Source: Solimonas sp. SE-A11 (lineage in GTDB: Bacteria > Pseudomonadota > Gammaproteobacteria > Nevskiales > Nevskiaceae). From it: DNA of 64,000 nt. A program made the position numbers and the translations under genes. Below are positions 37,261 to 47,217 of the stretch, one piece after another. The notes under the pieces were generated by a model. It saw only the letters and a list, made by a program, of their open reading frames with translations. It made no database searches and was not told the origin of the DNA. The stretch is from assembly GCF_030345715.1 (NCBI RefSeq), contig NZ_JAUASX010000014.1, forward strand, positions 1-64,000, given 5' to 3'. Positions within the stretch are counted from its first letter, which is position 1; each line of letters starts with the position of its first letter.

Positions 37261-38985
37261 CTACTCTCCTATCTGCACCCGCGCCTGGCCGGTGGAAAGA
37301 CCCTGTGCGAGCCTGACCATCTGCAGGAACTCGCCTGCATAGCCATGACGGTCGCGCCCTCGCGCATCGCGCGCCAGCCGCTCGACCTGAGTGTAGCCGA
37401 AGCTGCCGGTGTACTGGCCGCCGCGCAGCAACTGGCCGAAGGCCGCCACCGAGGCCGACAGCCGGTACGCGTCGCTGGTGCCGTCCAGGCTGTCGCGGAC
37501 ATCACGGCGCAGCAGCGGACGCTCGATCAGCAGGCTGGCTGCATCCATGCCGTCCTGCGGCCGCTTGTAGCGCAGGCGCAGGAAGCCCAGTTCCTCCCCG
37601 GAGGCTTTCGCCTCGGCCCTGGCGCCGTAGCGCAGCGGTTCAATGCGCTCGCCGCCCTCGCCCGCCAGCGCGATTTCGTACAGCGCCGTCACGCGATGAC
37701 CGGCGCCGATCTCCCCGGCATCGACCTTGTCGTTGGCGAAGTCCTCGCGCTTGAGCTGGCGGTTTTCATAGCCGATCAGGCGATATTCGCTGACCAGCGC
37801 CGGATTGAACTCGAGCTGGATCTTCACGTCGCGGGCGATGGTGGTCAGCGTCGCGTCGCGCTGGTCCACCAGTGCCTTCTGCGCCTCCGCCAGCGTGTCG
37901 ATGTAGGCGTGGTTGCCATTGCCGGCATCGGCCAACTGCTCCATCAGCCGGTCGTTGTAGTTGCCGCCGCCGAAGCCCAGCGTGGTCAGCGCGACACCGC
38001 CCTTGCGCTTCTCCTTCACCAAGTCGATCAGCTGCTCGAAGCCGGTGGTGCCGACGTTGAAGTCCCCGTCGGTGGCCAGCAGCACGCGGTTGTTGCCGCC
38101 GGGGATGAAGGCACGCTGCGCCATCGCATAGGCCAGGCGGATGCCTTCACCGCCGTTGGTGGACCCGCCGGCTCTGAGCCGCTCGAGTGCGCTCTCGATG
38201 GTGGCGCTGTCGTTGCCCGGCGTCGGCTCCAGCACCACGCCCGAGGCGCCGGCATAGACCACCAGGCTGATGCGATCCTGCGCGCCGAGCTGCCGGGTCA
38301 GCAGCTTGAGCGAGGACTTCACCAGCGGCAGCTTGTTGGGATCCTCCATCGAGCCGGAGACATCCACCAGGAACACCAGGTTGGACGCCGGACGCGGGCC
38401 GGTAGGCTGCCAGCCGCGGATCGCCACGCGCAGCAGGCGGGTCTTCGCATTCCACGGCGTCGGGGCGATCTCGGTGTGCAGGCTGAACGGCTGGCTGCGA
38501 TCCTTGGGCAGCGGATCGTCATAGTCGAAGTAGTTGACCAGTTCCTCCACGCGCACCGCGTCCTGCGGCGGCAGGCTGCCGCCGTTGAGGAAGCGCCGCA
38601 CGTTGCTGTAGCTGCCGGTATCGACGTCGATGCTGAAGGTGGAGACGGGCTGCTCGGACACGAGCTTCACCGGGTTGCTCTCGACCTTGGCGTAGTTCTC
38701 GCGATCCTCCACGGGCGGCATCGGCATCGCCAGCATCGGCGCAGCCGGCGCGATGGCCATGGCCTGGCGCGTCATCTTCATCCTGGCGGCGCCCGCTCCG
38801 GCCGACTGTACCTGTGCCTTGGCGGCCGCCATGTCCTGGGCCTCCGACCGCGCCTCCATTTCCGCAGGTGGCGGCGATACCTCTCCAGTACCAATGCTCT
38901 CGTGATACCCCGAGGTATTCGTGCAGGCGGCCAGCAGTACGACGCCGGCAGTGGAAAGGGTCAGCAGCAAGGGTGGGCAACGCAT
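37261..38985 (-). CDS. VWA-domain lipoprotein (YfbK-like)
   Basis: A 574-residue protein. The lipobox is LLAAC. A disordered Ala/Met-rich region follows, then an N-terminal von Willebrand-associated domain (VSTFSIDVDTGSYSNVRRFLNGG) and a VWA domain with an intact metal-ion site start (VFLVDVSGSMEDPNKLPLVK) and ATDGDFNVG. The C-terminal DUF3520-type region ends with FGQLLRGGQYTG. Envelope-located, probably metal-dependent binding. It is the first gene of an operon with the ECF sigma and anti-sigma genes. Confidence 0.88.
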   Translation of the reverse strand: MRCPPLLLTLSTAGVVLLAACTNTSGYHESIGTGEVSPPPAEMEARSEAQDMAAAKAQVQSAGAGAARMKMTRQAMAIAPAAPMLAMPMPPVEDRENYAKVESNPVKLVSEQPVSTFSIDVDTGSYSNVRRFLNGGSLPPQDAVRVEELVNYFDYDDPLPKDRSQPFSLHTEIAPTPWNAKTRLLRVAIRGWQPTGPRPASNLVFLVDVSGSMEDPNKLPLVKSSLKLLTRQLGAQDRISLVVYAGASGVVLEPTPGNDSATIESALERLRAGGSTNGGEGIRLAYAMAQRAFIPGGNNRVLLATDGDFNVGTTGFEQLIDLVKEKRKGGVALTTLGFGGGNYNDRLMEQLADAGNGNHAYIDTLAEAQKALVDQRDATLTTIARDVKIQLEFNPALVSEYRLIGYENRQLKREDFANDKVDAGEIGAGHRVTALYEIALAGEGGERIEPLRYGARAEAKASGEELGFLRLRYKRPQDGMDAASLLIERPLLRRDVRDSLDGTSDAYRLSASVAAFGQLLRGGQYTGSFGYTQVERLARDARGRDRHGYAGEFLQMVRLAQGLSTGQARVQIGE

Positions 38986-39135
38986 CTTCAGCTCCGTTTT
39001 CAGGGGGTGTTGAACCTGTAAACGGGGCCGCCGCGAAAAAGGGGTTAACCAATTTGCCAGGACCTGAAATAAAGCCGCAGCGCGGCCGGCGGCCGGGCCA
39101 CCGTACTGCGCCGCGGGGACTCCCCAGGATCGGTT

Positions 39136-40092
39136 CTAGATCATCGGATCGACACGGATACCCTTCTTCAGGACCAGCGCGGCATGCGTAGCCTTGGACA
39201 CCTCGCCCGGCCGGCGCGCGGCGGGGCCGGCGGCTTCCACCAGCACGTAGGGACGGCCCTGGTGGATGATGTAGGCCTGGTCGCTGCGCGGCGTGCCGGC
39301 CATGCCCAGCAGGTAGTGCTGCGGCACGTGCACGCCGACCAGCGGCCGGTTGGACAGGTTCTGCAGGATGGCCGCCAGCAGCGCCGACTTGGTGTCGCAA
39401 TCGCCGTAACCACGCTCCAGGGCGCGCATCGGCGGGTAGAAGCCCAGGATCTTGCGGCCGCCGTCCCAGGTGGCCGGCTGCCGGTAGACCATGCCGCTCT
39501 GCACCAGGGCGATGGCGGCCTCCATCATCCATTCCGTGTCGCGGCCCTGCTGCGCGGCCAGGCGACGCAGCGCGACCGCCACCGGCTTCACGCGGCTGCG
39601 GTTGCGCTCCACCACCCGCGGTACGTCCACGCGCAGCCGCGGTGCCTGGTCGGCACGCTCCTGGCTCAGCGTCAGCGCGTGGTCGCGGTAATAGCGCGAG
39701 GTGTGGCGGTTGAACTCTTCCTGGTTACAACCGGCGCGGGCACGGCAGGCGGCCATCAGGGCATCCAGTTCCTCCACGGAAACGCCGAACTCCTGCGCCG
39801 ACTCATGGCTGCTGCGCGCCGGGAAGCGGAAAGCCAGGCTGAGCGGATCGCCGGAGAAGCTGCGGAAGCTGGCCTGCACCTCGTAGTTGCCGTCATTGCC
39901 CAGGCGCCGGCTATAGGTGGCAGCGCCCGCGCCTTCACCCACCGCGATGTTGGCGTCCTGCTCGTAGACGTAGCCATCGGAGCCCCGGGCCGTGCCGGCC
40001 AGGGAGGTGCCGGCGGCGAACAGGCCCAGGACCAACAGGCTGCGGAATGTACGAAGGCGGAAGTTCGGCGAAGTCCTGCAGATGGTGTTCAT
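39136..40092 (-). CDS. Transglutaminase-like exported protein
   Basis: A 318-residue protein with a signal peptide (ending about SLAGTARG). The C-terminal half carries the transglutaminase-like core, with the nucleophile in YGDCDTKSALLAAIL and a His in HVPQHYLLG. Likely a periplasmic cysteine protease or amide-forming enzyme. The start at 40092 is preferred over a longer frame because it gives a normal signal peptide. It stands alone between the VWA operon and a 505-base gap. Confidence 0.75.
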   Translation of the reverse strand: MNTICRTSPNFRLRTFRSLLVLGLFAAGTSLAGTARGSDGYVYEQDANIAVGEGAGAATYSRRLGNDGNYEVQASFRSFSGDPLSLAFRFPARSSHESAQEFGVSVEELDALMAACRARAGCNQEEFNRHTSRYYRDHALTLSQERADQAPRLRVDVPRVVERNRSRVKPVAVALRRLAAQQGRDTEWMMEAAIALVQSGMVYRQPATWDGGRKILGFYPPMRALERGYGDCDTKSALLAAILQNLSNRPLVGVHVPQHYLLGMAGTPRSDQAYIIHQGRPYVLVEAAGPAARRPGEVSKATHAALVLKKGIRVDPMI

Positions 40093-40597
40093 GGCGTTGG
40101 CGCGGCCCTCTGGGGTACGCCAGGTCACAAACAATCCACATGCGACGAGATTAAATATCGTCAGGGTCTGCCTGTCAGTGTTTCAACGGGCTCCCGGGCC
40201 AACCGCTGGACCAGTAAGCAGCGCCAACATGTAGGCTCAGGCTGATATTTTGTAGTCCATTGCTTACAAGAATCGGAGGGAACAGGGATTTTCCAGAAGC
40301 ACCTCCCCCTGCGGACAGCATCTGCTTCCAAATTCCGGTAACACAACAGTTACAAAGTCCGCCCTAGCGCCCCGACAGGGCTGCCCCGCCGCCGGTGGTG
40401 AATCGCCGACAAGCGGTTTCGGCACTTGCTCAAGGCCTTTCAGGAACAAATCCTGCTTCTGCCGGGATTCCGTCGTCCCGGCGACAGAATCCTGGCGCAG
40501 CCCAGGCGGGATTTCCGGCGCATGCCGCCTCGGAACGGCGACAGCGCCGCCGCCGTATTCCAGGGGTTGAGGGACTGCCGGAGGTCGCGGAGGCGGC
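40093..40597. other. Gene-free gap
   Basis: No gene recognised. A possible minus-strand promoter for the transglutaminase-like gene (TTGTAA-N16-TATCAG) lies near 40243-40270. A GTAAC-N6-GTTAC inverted repeat is at 40338-40353. The rest is GC-rich with no family likeness. Confidence 0.4.
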
Positions 40598-41233
40598 CTA
40601 CATCGGTGACAGGCGCCAGCGCGAGAGCTGCCGCAGGGAGCGCTCGATATTGCCGCGCGCCAGGCGCTCGCGCCGGTCGTGGAACCACTGCGTGTGGTAG
40701 ATGCGCGGCCGCGCCAGGAAACCCTGCAGGATCTGGCGGCGCACGGCCTTGAAGGTGGGCGACGGCACGTGCTTGTACTCCTCGCGCACCTGCCGCTCGT
40801 ATTCGTCGAAGCGCGACGGACGTGCACCGAGGATAGCGAGGTCGATGTCCGACAGCAGTTGCTGGTCGGGGGTGACCGGCTGGCCCTCATGCCGCGTCAC
40901 CATCACCAACTCGTAGATGCGCGCCACCAGGGCGTCATCCGCGCCCGCCTTGCGCAAGGCCCGCTGCGCCCATTCGGCACTGCGGATCTCGTTGTCGTGG
41001 CGCTTCACTTCGTAGATCGCGTCGTGAAACCACAACGCCAATTCCACCTCGGCCGGGCGCTCGGCCAGCTCGCGGGTCTCGGCGAACAGATCCAGGCATT
41101 CCATCAGGTGGTGCAGCGTGTGGTAGTGCCGAGCCGAGCTCGAGTAGCGCAGGCGCAGGTCGGCGTGCAGTTCCGGGTCGGCCTTCAGGCCCAGCTCCTC
41201 CCAGACCTCGGACCAGCGTGCGAGGTTGCTCAC
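40598..41233 (-). CDS. HD-domain predicted metal-dependent phosphohydrolase
   Basis: A 211-residue protein. The HD-type metal ligands are seen as HYHTLHHLMECL, ALWFHDAIYEV and MVTRHEG ... SDIDLAILG. It resembles the family of small stand-alone HD proteins of unknown substrate. Its ATG overlaps the sirtuin stop by four bases, so the two are translated together. Confidence 0.82.
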   Translation of the reverse strand: MSNLARWSEVWEELGLKADPELHADLRLRYSSSARHYHTLHHLMECLDLFAETRELAERPAEVELALWFHDAIYEVKRHDNEIRSAEWAQRALRKAGADDALVARIYELVMVTRHEGQPVTPDQQLLSDIDLAILGARPSRFDEYERQVREEYKHVPSPTFKAVRRQILQGFLARPRIYHTQWFHDRRERLARGNIERSLRQLSRWRLSPM

Positions 41234-42006
41234 GACAGCCTCCGGGCCAGCGCCGGCAGCACGTCGATGGCACGTGCGCGCAGGCGCAGGTCCACCACGC
41301 CGGATACCTCGCTGCTGCCGGGGTTGATCTCAATGCTCGGCGCGCCCAGGCGCCGGGCCATCAGCACCGGTGCGGCGATGTACGGGAACACGCTGGTGGT
41401 TCCGATGCTGAGCACCGCATCTACGCCCTGCTCCAGCACGCCCTGCAGCCGCTCAAGCGCCGGCTCCGGCAGCATCTCACCGAACAGCACCACCCGCGGG
41501 CGCTCCACACCGCCGCAGGCACAGCGCGGCGGCAGCGTGCCGATGCCCGACAGGTCGGAAACCTCGCGCGTGGTACCGCACCGGACGCAGTACAGCTCGC
41601 GCAGGTTGCCGTGGATCTCGATGACATCGACCGAGCCCGCATCGACATGGAAGCCGTCGATGTTCTGCGTCAGCACGGTCACCCCGGGGAAGATTTGCTG
41701 CATTGCAACAAGCGCTTCGTGGGCCGCGTTGTGGCGTGCGCCACGGCAACTGCGCTCGATCTGGTGAATGTACTTCCAGCAGATTTCGGGGCGCCGCCGG
41801 AACATGTCGCCGGACAGGGCCTGCTCGATCGGCAGGCCGTCCTCGGTGCCGGCATCGTCGTACAGCCCACCCACGCCGCGGTAGGTCGGCAGGCCTGAGT
41901 CGGCCGAAATGCCCGCCCCGGTGATGGCCAGGACGCGCCGGGCGCCGCGCAGCAGGGCGGCGGCGCGATCAAGGTCCTGCTCGGCGATGGGAATTGCGGC
42001 GGCCAC
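41230..42006 (-). CDS. Sir2-family NAD-dependent protein deacylase
   Basis: About 258 residues. The Rossmann motif ITGAGISADSGLPTYRG, TQNIDGFH with IHGN (catalytic His), and a zinc pair site CVRCG ... CACGG are clear, followed by VVLFGEMLP and SIGTTSVFPYIA. It removes acyl groups from lysines using NAD. The start is uncertain: GTG at 42006 gives normal length; upstream in-frame codons run into the tetR gene region. Divergent from tetR. Confidence 0.88.
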   Translation of the reverse strand: MAAAIPIAEQDLDRAAALLRGARRVLAITGAGISADSGLPTYRGVGGLYDDAGTEDGLPIEQALSGDMFRRRPEICWKYIHQIERSCRGARHNAAHEALVAMQQIFPGVTVLTQNIDGFHVDAGSVDVIEIHGNLRELYCVRCGTTREVSDLSGIGTLPPRCACGGVERPRVVLFGEMLPEPALERLQGVLEQGVDAVLSIGTTSVFPYIAAPVLMARRLGAPSIEINPGSSEVSGVVDLRLRARAIDVLPALARRLS

Positions 42007-42082
42007 AGGCAAAGAATAGCGGAATCGTTCAGAATTTCTTGAGACATACCATAAACATAACCCTTTACTCCCGACAGGTCCC

Positions 42083-42721
42083 ATGCCCCGCAAGCCCGCC
42101 CACGAACAGTTCGACACGCTGAAGGTCATCGGCGACTGTGCCTTTGAACTGTTCGGCCGCTATGGCTACGAGGGGGTGTCGATCGGCGACATCGCGGCCT
42201 CCGCCAAGCTCAGCAAGGGAGCCCTTTACTGGCACTTCCAGGGCAAGGAGGCGCTGTACCTGGACTGCCTCAAGCGCCTGCACACGATCTTCGACAGCTA
42301 CATCTTCGACGTGATGCGCGCCGAGCCCGATCCGGTCAAGGCCGTGGTGGCTCTGTTTGGCGGCCTGTCGCGGCTGCTGCAGGACCCGCGCATCGAAAAA
42401 GGCATCGGCGGCTACTGGCTGATCCCCGACACGCCGGAGACCGTGCATATCCTGACGGCTCAGCGCAGCTTCGAGGCGGCCGCCATCGAGGTGCTGCACG
42501 ACGCCCTCAAGCGCGGCCAGCAGCAGGGCAGCATGGACCTGGGCGGCGACCTGGACGACATGGCGCGCGCCATCATCTCACTGGTGGAGGCCTGCGTGCT
42601 GCCGCTGCGCCACCTGACGCGTGACGAGGTCAACCGCCAGCTCCGCGTGCTGGCGCGCACCTTGTTCCGCGCGTATGCCAAGTCGCCGGACGCGGTGAAG
42701 CTGGTGGACCAGCTGGCCTGA
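42083..42721 (+). CDS. TetR-family transcriptional regulator
   Basis: A 212-residue repressor-type protein. The N-terminal helix-turn-helix is FELFGRYGYEGVSIGDIAASAKLSKGALYWHFQGKEALY (about residues 20-58). The ligand-binding half is not diagnostic. It is divergent from the sirtuin-HD pair, which could be its target. Confidence 0.88.
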   Translation: MPRKPAHEQFDTLKVIGDCAFELFGRYGYEGVSIGDIAASAKLSKGALYWHFQGKEALYLDCLKRLHTIFDSYIFDVMRAEPDPVKAVVALFGGLSRLLQDPRIEKGIGGYWLIPDTPETVHILTAQRSFEAAAIEVLHDALKRGQQQGSMDLGGDLDDMARAIISLVEACVLPLRHLTRDEVNRQLRVLARTLFRAYAKSPDAVKLVDQLA

Positions 42722-42728
42722 GCCCGGG

Positions 42729-42759
42729 TCTTTATGCGGCCTTGATGTCCAGGCCGCCG
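42729..42759 (+). repeat. 31-bp upstream element, copy 1 (before the 99-residue gene)
   Basis: Shares TCTTTAT-N4-CCTT-N-ATGTC-N2-GGCCGCCG with a second copy at 43156-43186; 24 of 31 bases agree. Each copy sits about 75 bases before a start codon, so it may bind KdpE or another regulator. Confidence 0.6.
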
Positions 42760-42834
42760 TTCTTCACCCCCAATTTATGCCGCTGTCCCTACCTTTTGCG
42801 CCGGGGCGATCCGCCCCGTCACAGGTAACTGCAC

Positions 42835-43134
42835 ATGGACAGCGCGCTCTGCGTCGGCATCGACATCCAGCCGCATGAGGTGAAGGTCGACGTTCGCCGC
42901 GAGGGCCGGCAACTCGCCCGCCTCGCCTTCCGCAACGATCACGCCGGTCTCGCCGCTCTCTCCGAATTCCTCTCCGCCTGGCAGGGCCCGGTGCGCCTGG
43001 CCATTGCCGCCATCGGAGCCGGCGCCATCGCCGCGGGGCTGGTGCTGGGCGCTGCCCCTGGCCGCCAGGTCTACCTGGTGGCCCAGGCCTCCGAGCCGGC
43101 CGCCCTGGCGCGGCAGGCCGAGCGCTTCATCTGA
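42835..43134 (+). CDS. Small protein resembling the IS110 transposase N-terminus, upstream of kdp
   Basis: A 99-residue protein. It opens with CVGIDIQPHEVKVDV, then FRNDHAGLAALSEFL and a hydrophobic VRLAIAAIGAGAIAAGLVLGA, the order of the RuvC-like DEDD domain at the start of IS110 transposases. The Asp of GID is kept, but the acidic residue expected in the ExTG-type motif is replaced (AAIGAG). No transposase remainder or IS end follows. It may be a domesticated fragment tied to kdp. Confidence 0.6.
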   Translation: MDSALCVGIDIQPHEVKVDVRREGRQLARLAFRNDHAGLAALSEFLSAWQGPVRLAIAAIGAGAIAAGLVLGAAPGRQVYLVAQASEPAALARQAERFI

Positions 43135-43155
43135 GCGCTGGCCGGGACCGGCGGA

Positions 43156-43186
43156 TCTTTATCTTTCCTTTATGTCTGGGCCGCCG
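43156..43186 (+). repeat. 31-bp upstream element, copy 2 (before kdpF)
   Basis: Second copy of the element at 42729-42759. The T-rich run TCTTTATCTTTCCTTTATG recalls the T-rich KdpE site of E. coli. It lies about 75 bases before the first small kdp-linked start. Confidence 0.6.
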
Positions 43187-43261
43187 GCCCTTCCTCGAAT
43201 TCCTACGCCCCGGGCGCGCCTAATGGCCGCGCCGCAATCATCGCGGTCCAGGAGCTTCACG

Positions 43262-43345
43262 ATGGGTGACTTCATCTTTCTCGGACTCGGCGTGCTGGGC
43301 TTCGCACTGCTGGTCCTCTATGCCAAGGGCGCGGGGAAACTCTGA
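43262..43345 (+). CDS. 27-residue membrane peptide upstream of kdpF
   Basis: MGDFIFLGLGVLGFALLVLY followed by AKGAGKL, essentially one hydrophobic helix. A good ribosome site (AGGAG) lies seven bases before the ATG, and kdpF begins two bases after its stop. It is not KdpF itself. It is probably a second small subunit or stabiliser of the Kdp pump. Confidence 0.65.
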   Translation: MGDFIFLGLGVLGFALLVLYAKGAGKL

Positions 43346-43347
43346 CC

Positions 43348-43437
43348 ATGGCCTTCGACTACCTGCTGGGTGGCGGCATCGCCCTGGGCACGCTGATCTA
43401 CCTCGTCTACGCGCTGATCCGCGCGGAACGTTTCTGA
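43348..43437 (+). CDS. kdpF: K+-transporting ATPase small subunit KdpF
   Basis: A 29-residue single-helix peptide ([20 protein letters not shown], then YALIRAERF) matching KdpF in size, position and the YALI-ae-F end. It stabilises the KdpFABC complex in the inner membrane. It sits directly before kdpA. Confidence 0.88.
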   Translation: MAFDYLLGGGIALGTLIYLVYALIRAERF

Positions 43438-43453
43438 ATCCGGGAGCCTTTCC

Positions 43454-45154
43454 ATGACAGCCAACGGCTGGCTGCAGATCCTCGTCTTCTGCGGCATCGC
43501 CATCCTGCTGGTCCGCCCGCTGGGCGGCCACATCCTTCGCGTAGTCGAAGGCCAACGACACGGCTTGTCGCGGGTATTCGGCCCCGTGGAGCGCCTGTTC
43601 TACCGGGCGGCCGGGGTCGATCCGGTGGGCGAGCAGTCCTGGCGCGGCTACGCGCTGGCGATGCTGGCCTTCAACTTCGCCGGCTTCGTGCTGCTCTATG
43701 CCCTGCTGCGCACGCAGCAATGGCTGCCCCTGAATCCCCAGGGCCTGCCGGCCCTGAGCCCGCACCTGGCGTTCAACACCGCCATCAGCTTCGTCACCAA
43801 CACCAACTGGCAGTCCTACGGTGGCGAAACCACCATGAGCTACTTCAGCCAGATGGTCGGCCTGACGGTGCAGAACTTCGTCTCCGCCGCCACCGGCATC
43901 GCGCTGGCCGTCGCGCTCATCCGCGGCTTCGCCCGCCGCCAGGCCCAGGCACTGGGCAACTTCTGGGCCGACCTGACGCGCGTCACGCTCTACATCCTGC
44001 TGCCGCTGTGCCTGCCGTATGCGCTGTTCCTGGTCTGGCAGGGCGTGCCGCAGAACCTGCTGCCCTACACCGAGGCGACGACACTGGAAGGCGCGAAGCA
44101 GCTGATCGCGCAGGGCCCCATCGCCTCGCAGGAGGCGATCAAGATGCTGGGCACCAACGGCGGCGGCTTCATGAACGCCAACTCCGCACATCCGTTCGAG
44201 AATCCGACCGCGCTGAGCAACATGGTGCAGATGCTGTCGATCTTCGCCATCGGCGCTGCCTTGACCAATGTCTTCGGGCGCATGGTCGACGACGAGAAGG
44301 AGGGCTGGGCCATCTTCGGCGCCATGGGCCTGCTGTTCCTGCTCGGGGTCGGTGTCGCCTACTGGGCCGAGACCTCTGCCAACCCGCTGCTGCAGTCCGC
44401 CGGCGTGGACACCAACCTGGAAGGCAAGGAAGTCCGCTTCGGCGTGCCTGCCTCCATCCTGTTCGCGATCATCACCACCGCCGCCTCCTGCGGCGCGGTG
44501 AACGCCATGCATGACAGCCTGATGCCGCTGGCCGGCATGATCCCGATGATCAACATGCAGCTCGGCGAGGTCGTCATTGGCGGCGTCGGCGCCGGCCTCT
44601 ACGGCATGCTGCTGTTCGTGATCCTGGCGGTGTTCATCGCCGGACTGATGGTCGGCCGCACGCCGGAATACCTGGGCAAGAAGATCGAGGCCCGCGAGGT
44701 CAAGCTCACGGTGCTGGCGATCCTCGCCGCGCCCCTGTGCATCCTCGGATTCACCTCCCTGGCGGGGGTGCTCGACGTCGGCCTGGTCGGCCTGCAGGAC
44801 AAGGGCCCGCACGGCTTCGGCGAGATACTCTATGCCTACACCTCGGCGGCCGCCAACAACGGCAGCGCCTTTGCCGGCCTGACCGCGAACTCGCCGTTCT
44901 ACAACACCACCCTGGGCATCTCCATGCTGCTGGGCCGCTTCGCCATCATCATCCCGATGCTGGCCATCGCCGGATCCCTGGCCGCCAAGAACACCGTGGC
45001 GCCCTCGCCCGGCACCTTCCCCACCAACAACGGCCTGTTCGTGGCGCTGCTGGTTGGCGTGGTGCTGATCGTCGGCGGACTGACCTTCTTCCCCGCCCTG
45101 GCGCTGGGCCCCATCGCCGAGCACTTCGCGCTGCTGCAGGGCAGCCGCTACTAA
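43454..45154 (+). CDS. kdpA: K+-transporting ATPase subunit KdpA
   Basis: A 566-residue membrane subunit, related to potassium channels, that binds and selects K+. Ten or so hydrophobic helices are visible, with selectivity-filter-type loops including [40 protein letters not shown] and [20 protein letters not shown] ribosome site precedes the ATG. Part of kdpFABC. Confidence 0.97.
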   Translation: MTANGWLQILVFCGIAILLVRPLGGHILRVVEGQRHGLSRVFGPVERLFYRAAGVDPVGEQSWRGYALAMLAFNFAGFVLLYALLRTQQWLPLNPQGLPALSPHLAFNTAISFVTNTNWQSYGGETTMSYFSQMVGLTVQNFVSAATGIALAVALIRGFARRQAQALGNFWADLTRVTLYILLPLCLPYALFLVWQGVPQNLLPYTEATTLEGAKQLIAQGPIASQEAIKMLGTNGGGFMNANSAHPFENPTALSNMVQMLSIFAIGAALTNVFGRMVDDEKEGWAIFGAMGLLFLLGVGVAYWAETSANPLLQSAGVDTNLEGKEVRFGVPASILFAIITTAASCGAVNAMHDSLMPLAGMIPMINMQLGEVVIGGVGAGLYGMLLFVILAVFIAGLMVGRTPEYLGKKIEAREVKLTVLAILAAPLCILGFTSLAGVLDVGLVGLQDKGPHGFGEILYAYTSAAANNGSAFAGLTANSPFYNTTLGISMLLGRFAIIIPMLAIAGSLAAKNTVAPSPGTFPTNNGLFVALLVGVVLIVGGLTFFPALALGPIAEHFALLQGSRY

Positions 45155-45165
45155 AGGCTTGATCC

Positions 45166-47205
45166 ATGACGCTGAAAAACAAATCCCTGTTCGACCGCGC
45201 CCTGCTGGCGCTGGCTGCCAAGGACGCCTTGCGCAAGCTGGCCCCCGGCAAGCTGGCGCGCAACCCGGTGATCTTCATCACAGCCCTGGTCGCGGCCCTG
45301 TCCACCGTACTGTTCCTGCGCGACGCCCTCACCGGTGCCGGCGGCCTGCTGTTCTCCGGACAGGTGATCGTCTGGCTGTGGTTCACCGTGCTGTTCGCCA
45401 ACTTCGCCGAGGCGATCGCCGAGGGTCGCGGCAAGGCCCAGGCGGCGGAACTGCGCAAGACCCGCACCCAGACCGTGGCCAATCGCCTGCGCGATGGCCA
45501 GGTCGAGACGGTCAATGCCACCGAACTGCGCGTGGGTGACCGCGTTCGCGTCAGCGCCGGCGAGATCATTCCCGGTGACGGAGACGTGGTGGTCGGCGTG
45601 GCCACGGTCGACGAGTCGGCCATCACCGGCGAATCCGCCCCGGTGATCCGCGAGGCCGGCGGCGACCGCTCCGCCGTCACCGGCGGCACGCGCGTACTGT
45701 CCGACACCATCGAGCTGCGCATCACCGCCGCCAGCGGCTCCAGCTTCCTGGATCGCATGATCTCGCTGGTGGAAGGTGCCGCGCGCCAGAAGACTCCCAA
45801 CGAGATCGCCCTGAACGTGCTGCTGGCGGGCATGAGCCTGATCTTCGTGCTGGCCGTGGCCACCATCCCGGGCTTTGCAGCCTACGCAGGCGGCGATGTC
45901 TCGGTGATGGTGCTGGCGGCATTGTTCGTCACGCTGATCCCCACCACCATCGGCGCGCTGCTGTCGGCCATCGGCATCGCCGGCATGAACCGCCTGGTGC
46001 GCTTCAATGTGCTGGCCATGTCCGGCCGCGCGGTGGAGGCGGCGGGTGACGTCGATACCCTGCTTCTGGACAAGACCGGCACCATCACGCTCGGCAACCG
46101 CCAGGCCACCGCCTTCCATCCGCTGCCCGGCGTCTACGAGCACGAGATGGTGGACGCGGCACAACTCTCCAGCCTCCCCGACGAAACGCCGGAGGGTCGC
46201 AGCATCGTGATCCTGGCCAAGCAGAAGCATGGCCTGCGCGGCCGCGAGATGTCGCCCCTGCACGCGAAGTTCATCCCCTTCACCGCGCAGACGCGCATGT
46301 CCGGCGTAAATGTCGATGGCCATGAAATCAGGAAAGGCGCCGTCGATGCCGTGCAGGACTACGTGAAGTCGCATCCGGCGGGGCACGCCATCCCCACGGA
46401 GCTGGACGAGATCGCCGCGCGCATCGCCAAGACCGGCGGCACGCCGCTGGCGGTGGCGCGCAACGGTCGCGTGCTGGGCGTGGTGCAGCTCAAGGACATC
46501 GTCAAGGGGGGCATCCGCGAGCGCTTCGCCGAGCTGCGCGAGATGGGCATCCGCACGGTGATGATCACCGGCGACAACCCGATGACCGCCGCGGCCATCG
46601 CGGCCGAGGCCGGCGTCGACGACTTCCTGGCCCAGGCCACGCCCGAGAAGAAGCTGGAGCTGATCCGCGCCGAGCAGGCCAAGGGCAAGCTGGTAGCCAT
46701 GTGCGGCGACGGCACCAACGACGCCCCCGCCCTGGCCCAGGCCGACGTCGGCGTGGCCATGCAGACCGGCACCGCTGCGGCGCGCGAGGCCGGCAACATG
46801 GTGGACCTGGACTCGGACCCGACTAAGCTGATCGAGATCGTTGGCATCGGCAAGCAGATGCTGATGACCCGCGGCGCGCTGACCACCTTCAGCATCGCCA
46901 ACGACGTGGCCAAGTACTTCGCCATCATCCCGGCGCTGTTCATCGCCTTCTACCCGCAACTGGGCGCGTTGAACGTCATGGGCCTGGCCTCGCCGCAGTC
47001 GGCGATCCTGTCGGCCATCATCTTCAACGCGCTGATCATCCTGGCGCTGATCCCGCTGGCGCTGCGCGGCGTGGCCTACAAGCCGGCCCCGGCCGCACGC
47101 CTGCTGTCCCGCAACCTGGCGATCTATGGCCTCGGCGGCCTGGTCGTCCCCTTCATCGGCATCAAGCTGATCGACCTGCTGGTCGCGGCTGCCGGCCTGG
47201 CCTGA
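45166..47205 (+). CDS. kdpB: K+-transporting ATPase subunit KdpB
   Basis: A 679-residue P-type ATPase that powers high-affinity K+ uptake. The phosphorylation motif [12 protein letters not shown], the actuator motif ITGESAPV, and the hinge [21 protein letters not shown] are intact, as is the KdpB-type transmembrane start. It lies 11 bases after kdpA. Confidence 0.98.
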   Translation: MTLKNKSLFDRALLALAAKDALRKLAPGKLARNPVIFITALVAALSTVLFLRDALTGAGGLLFSGQVIVWLWFTVLFANFAEAIAEGRGKAQAAELRKTRTQTVANRLRDGQVETVNATELRVGDRVRVSAGEIIPGDGDVVVGVATVDESAITGESAPVIREAGGDRSAVTGGTRVLSDTIELRITAASGSSFLDRMISLVEGAARQKTPNEIALNVLLAGMSLIFVLAVATIPGFAAYAGGDVSVMVLAALFVTLIPTTIGALLSAIGIAGMNRLVRFNVLAMSGRAVEAAGDVDTLLLDKTGTITLGNRQATAFHPLPGVYEHEMVDAAQLSSLPDETPEGRSIVILAKQKHGLRGREMSPLHAKFIPFTAQTRMSGVNVDGHEIRKGAVDAVQDYVKSHPAGHAIPTELDEIAARIAKTGGTPLAVARNGRVLGVVQLKDIVKGGIRERFAELREMGIRTVMITGDNPMTAAAIAAEAGVDDFLAQATPEKKLELIRAEQAKGKLVAMCGDGTNDAPALAQADVGVAMQTGTAAAREAGNMVDLDSDPTKLIEIVGIGKQMLMTRGALTTFSIANDVAKYFAIIPALFIAFYPQLGALNVMGLASPQSAILSAIIFNALIILALIPLALRGVAYKPAPAARLLSRNLAIYGLGGLVVPFIGIKLIDLLVAAAGLA

Positions 47206-47217
47206 GGAGCCTCGATC

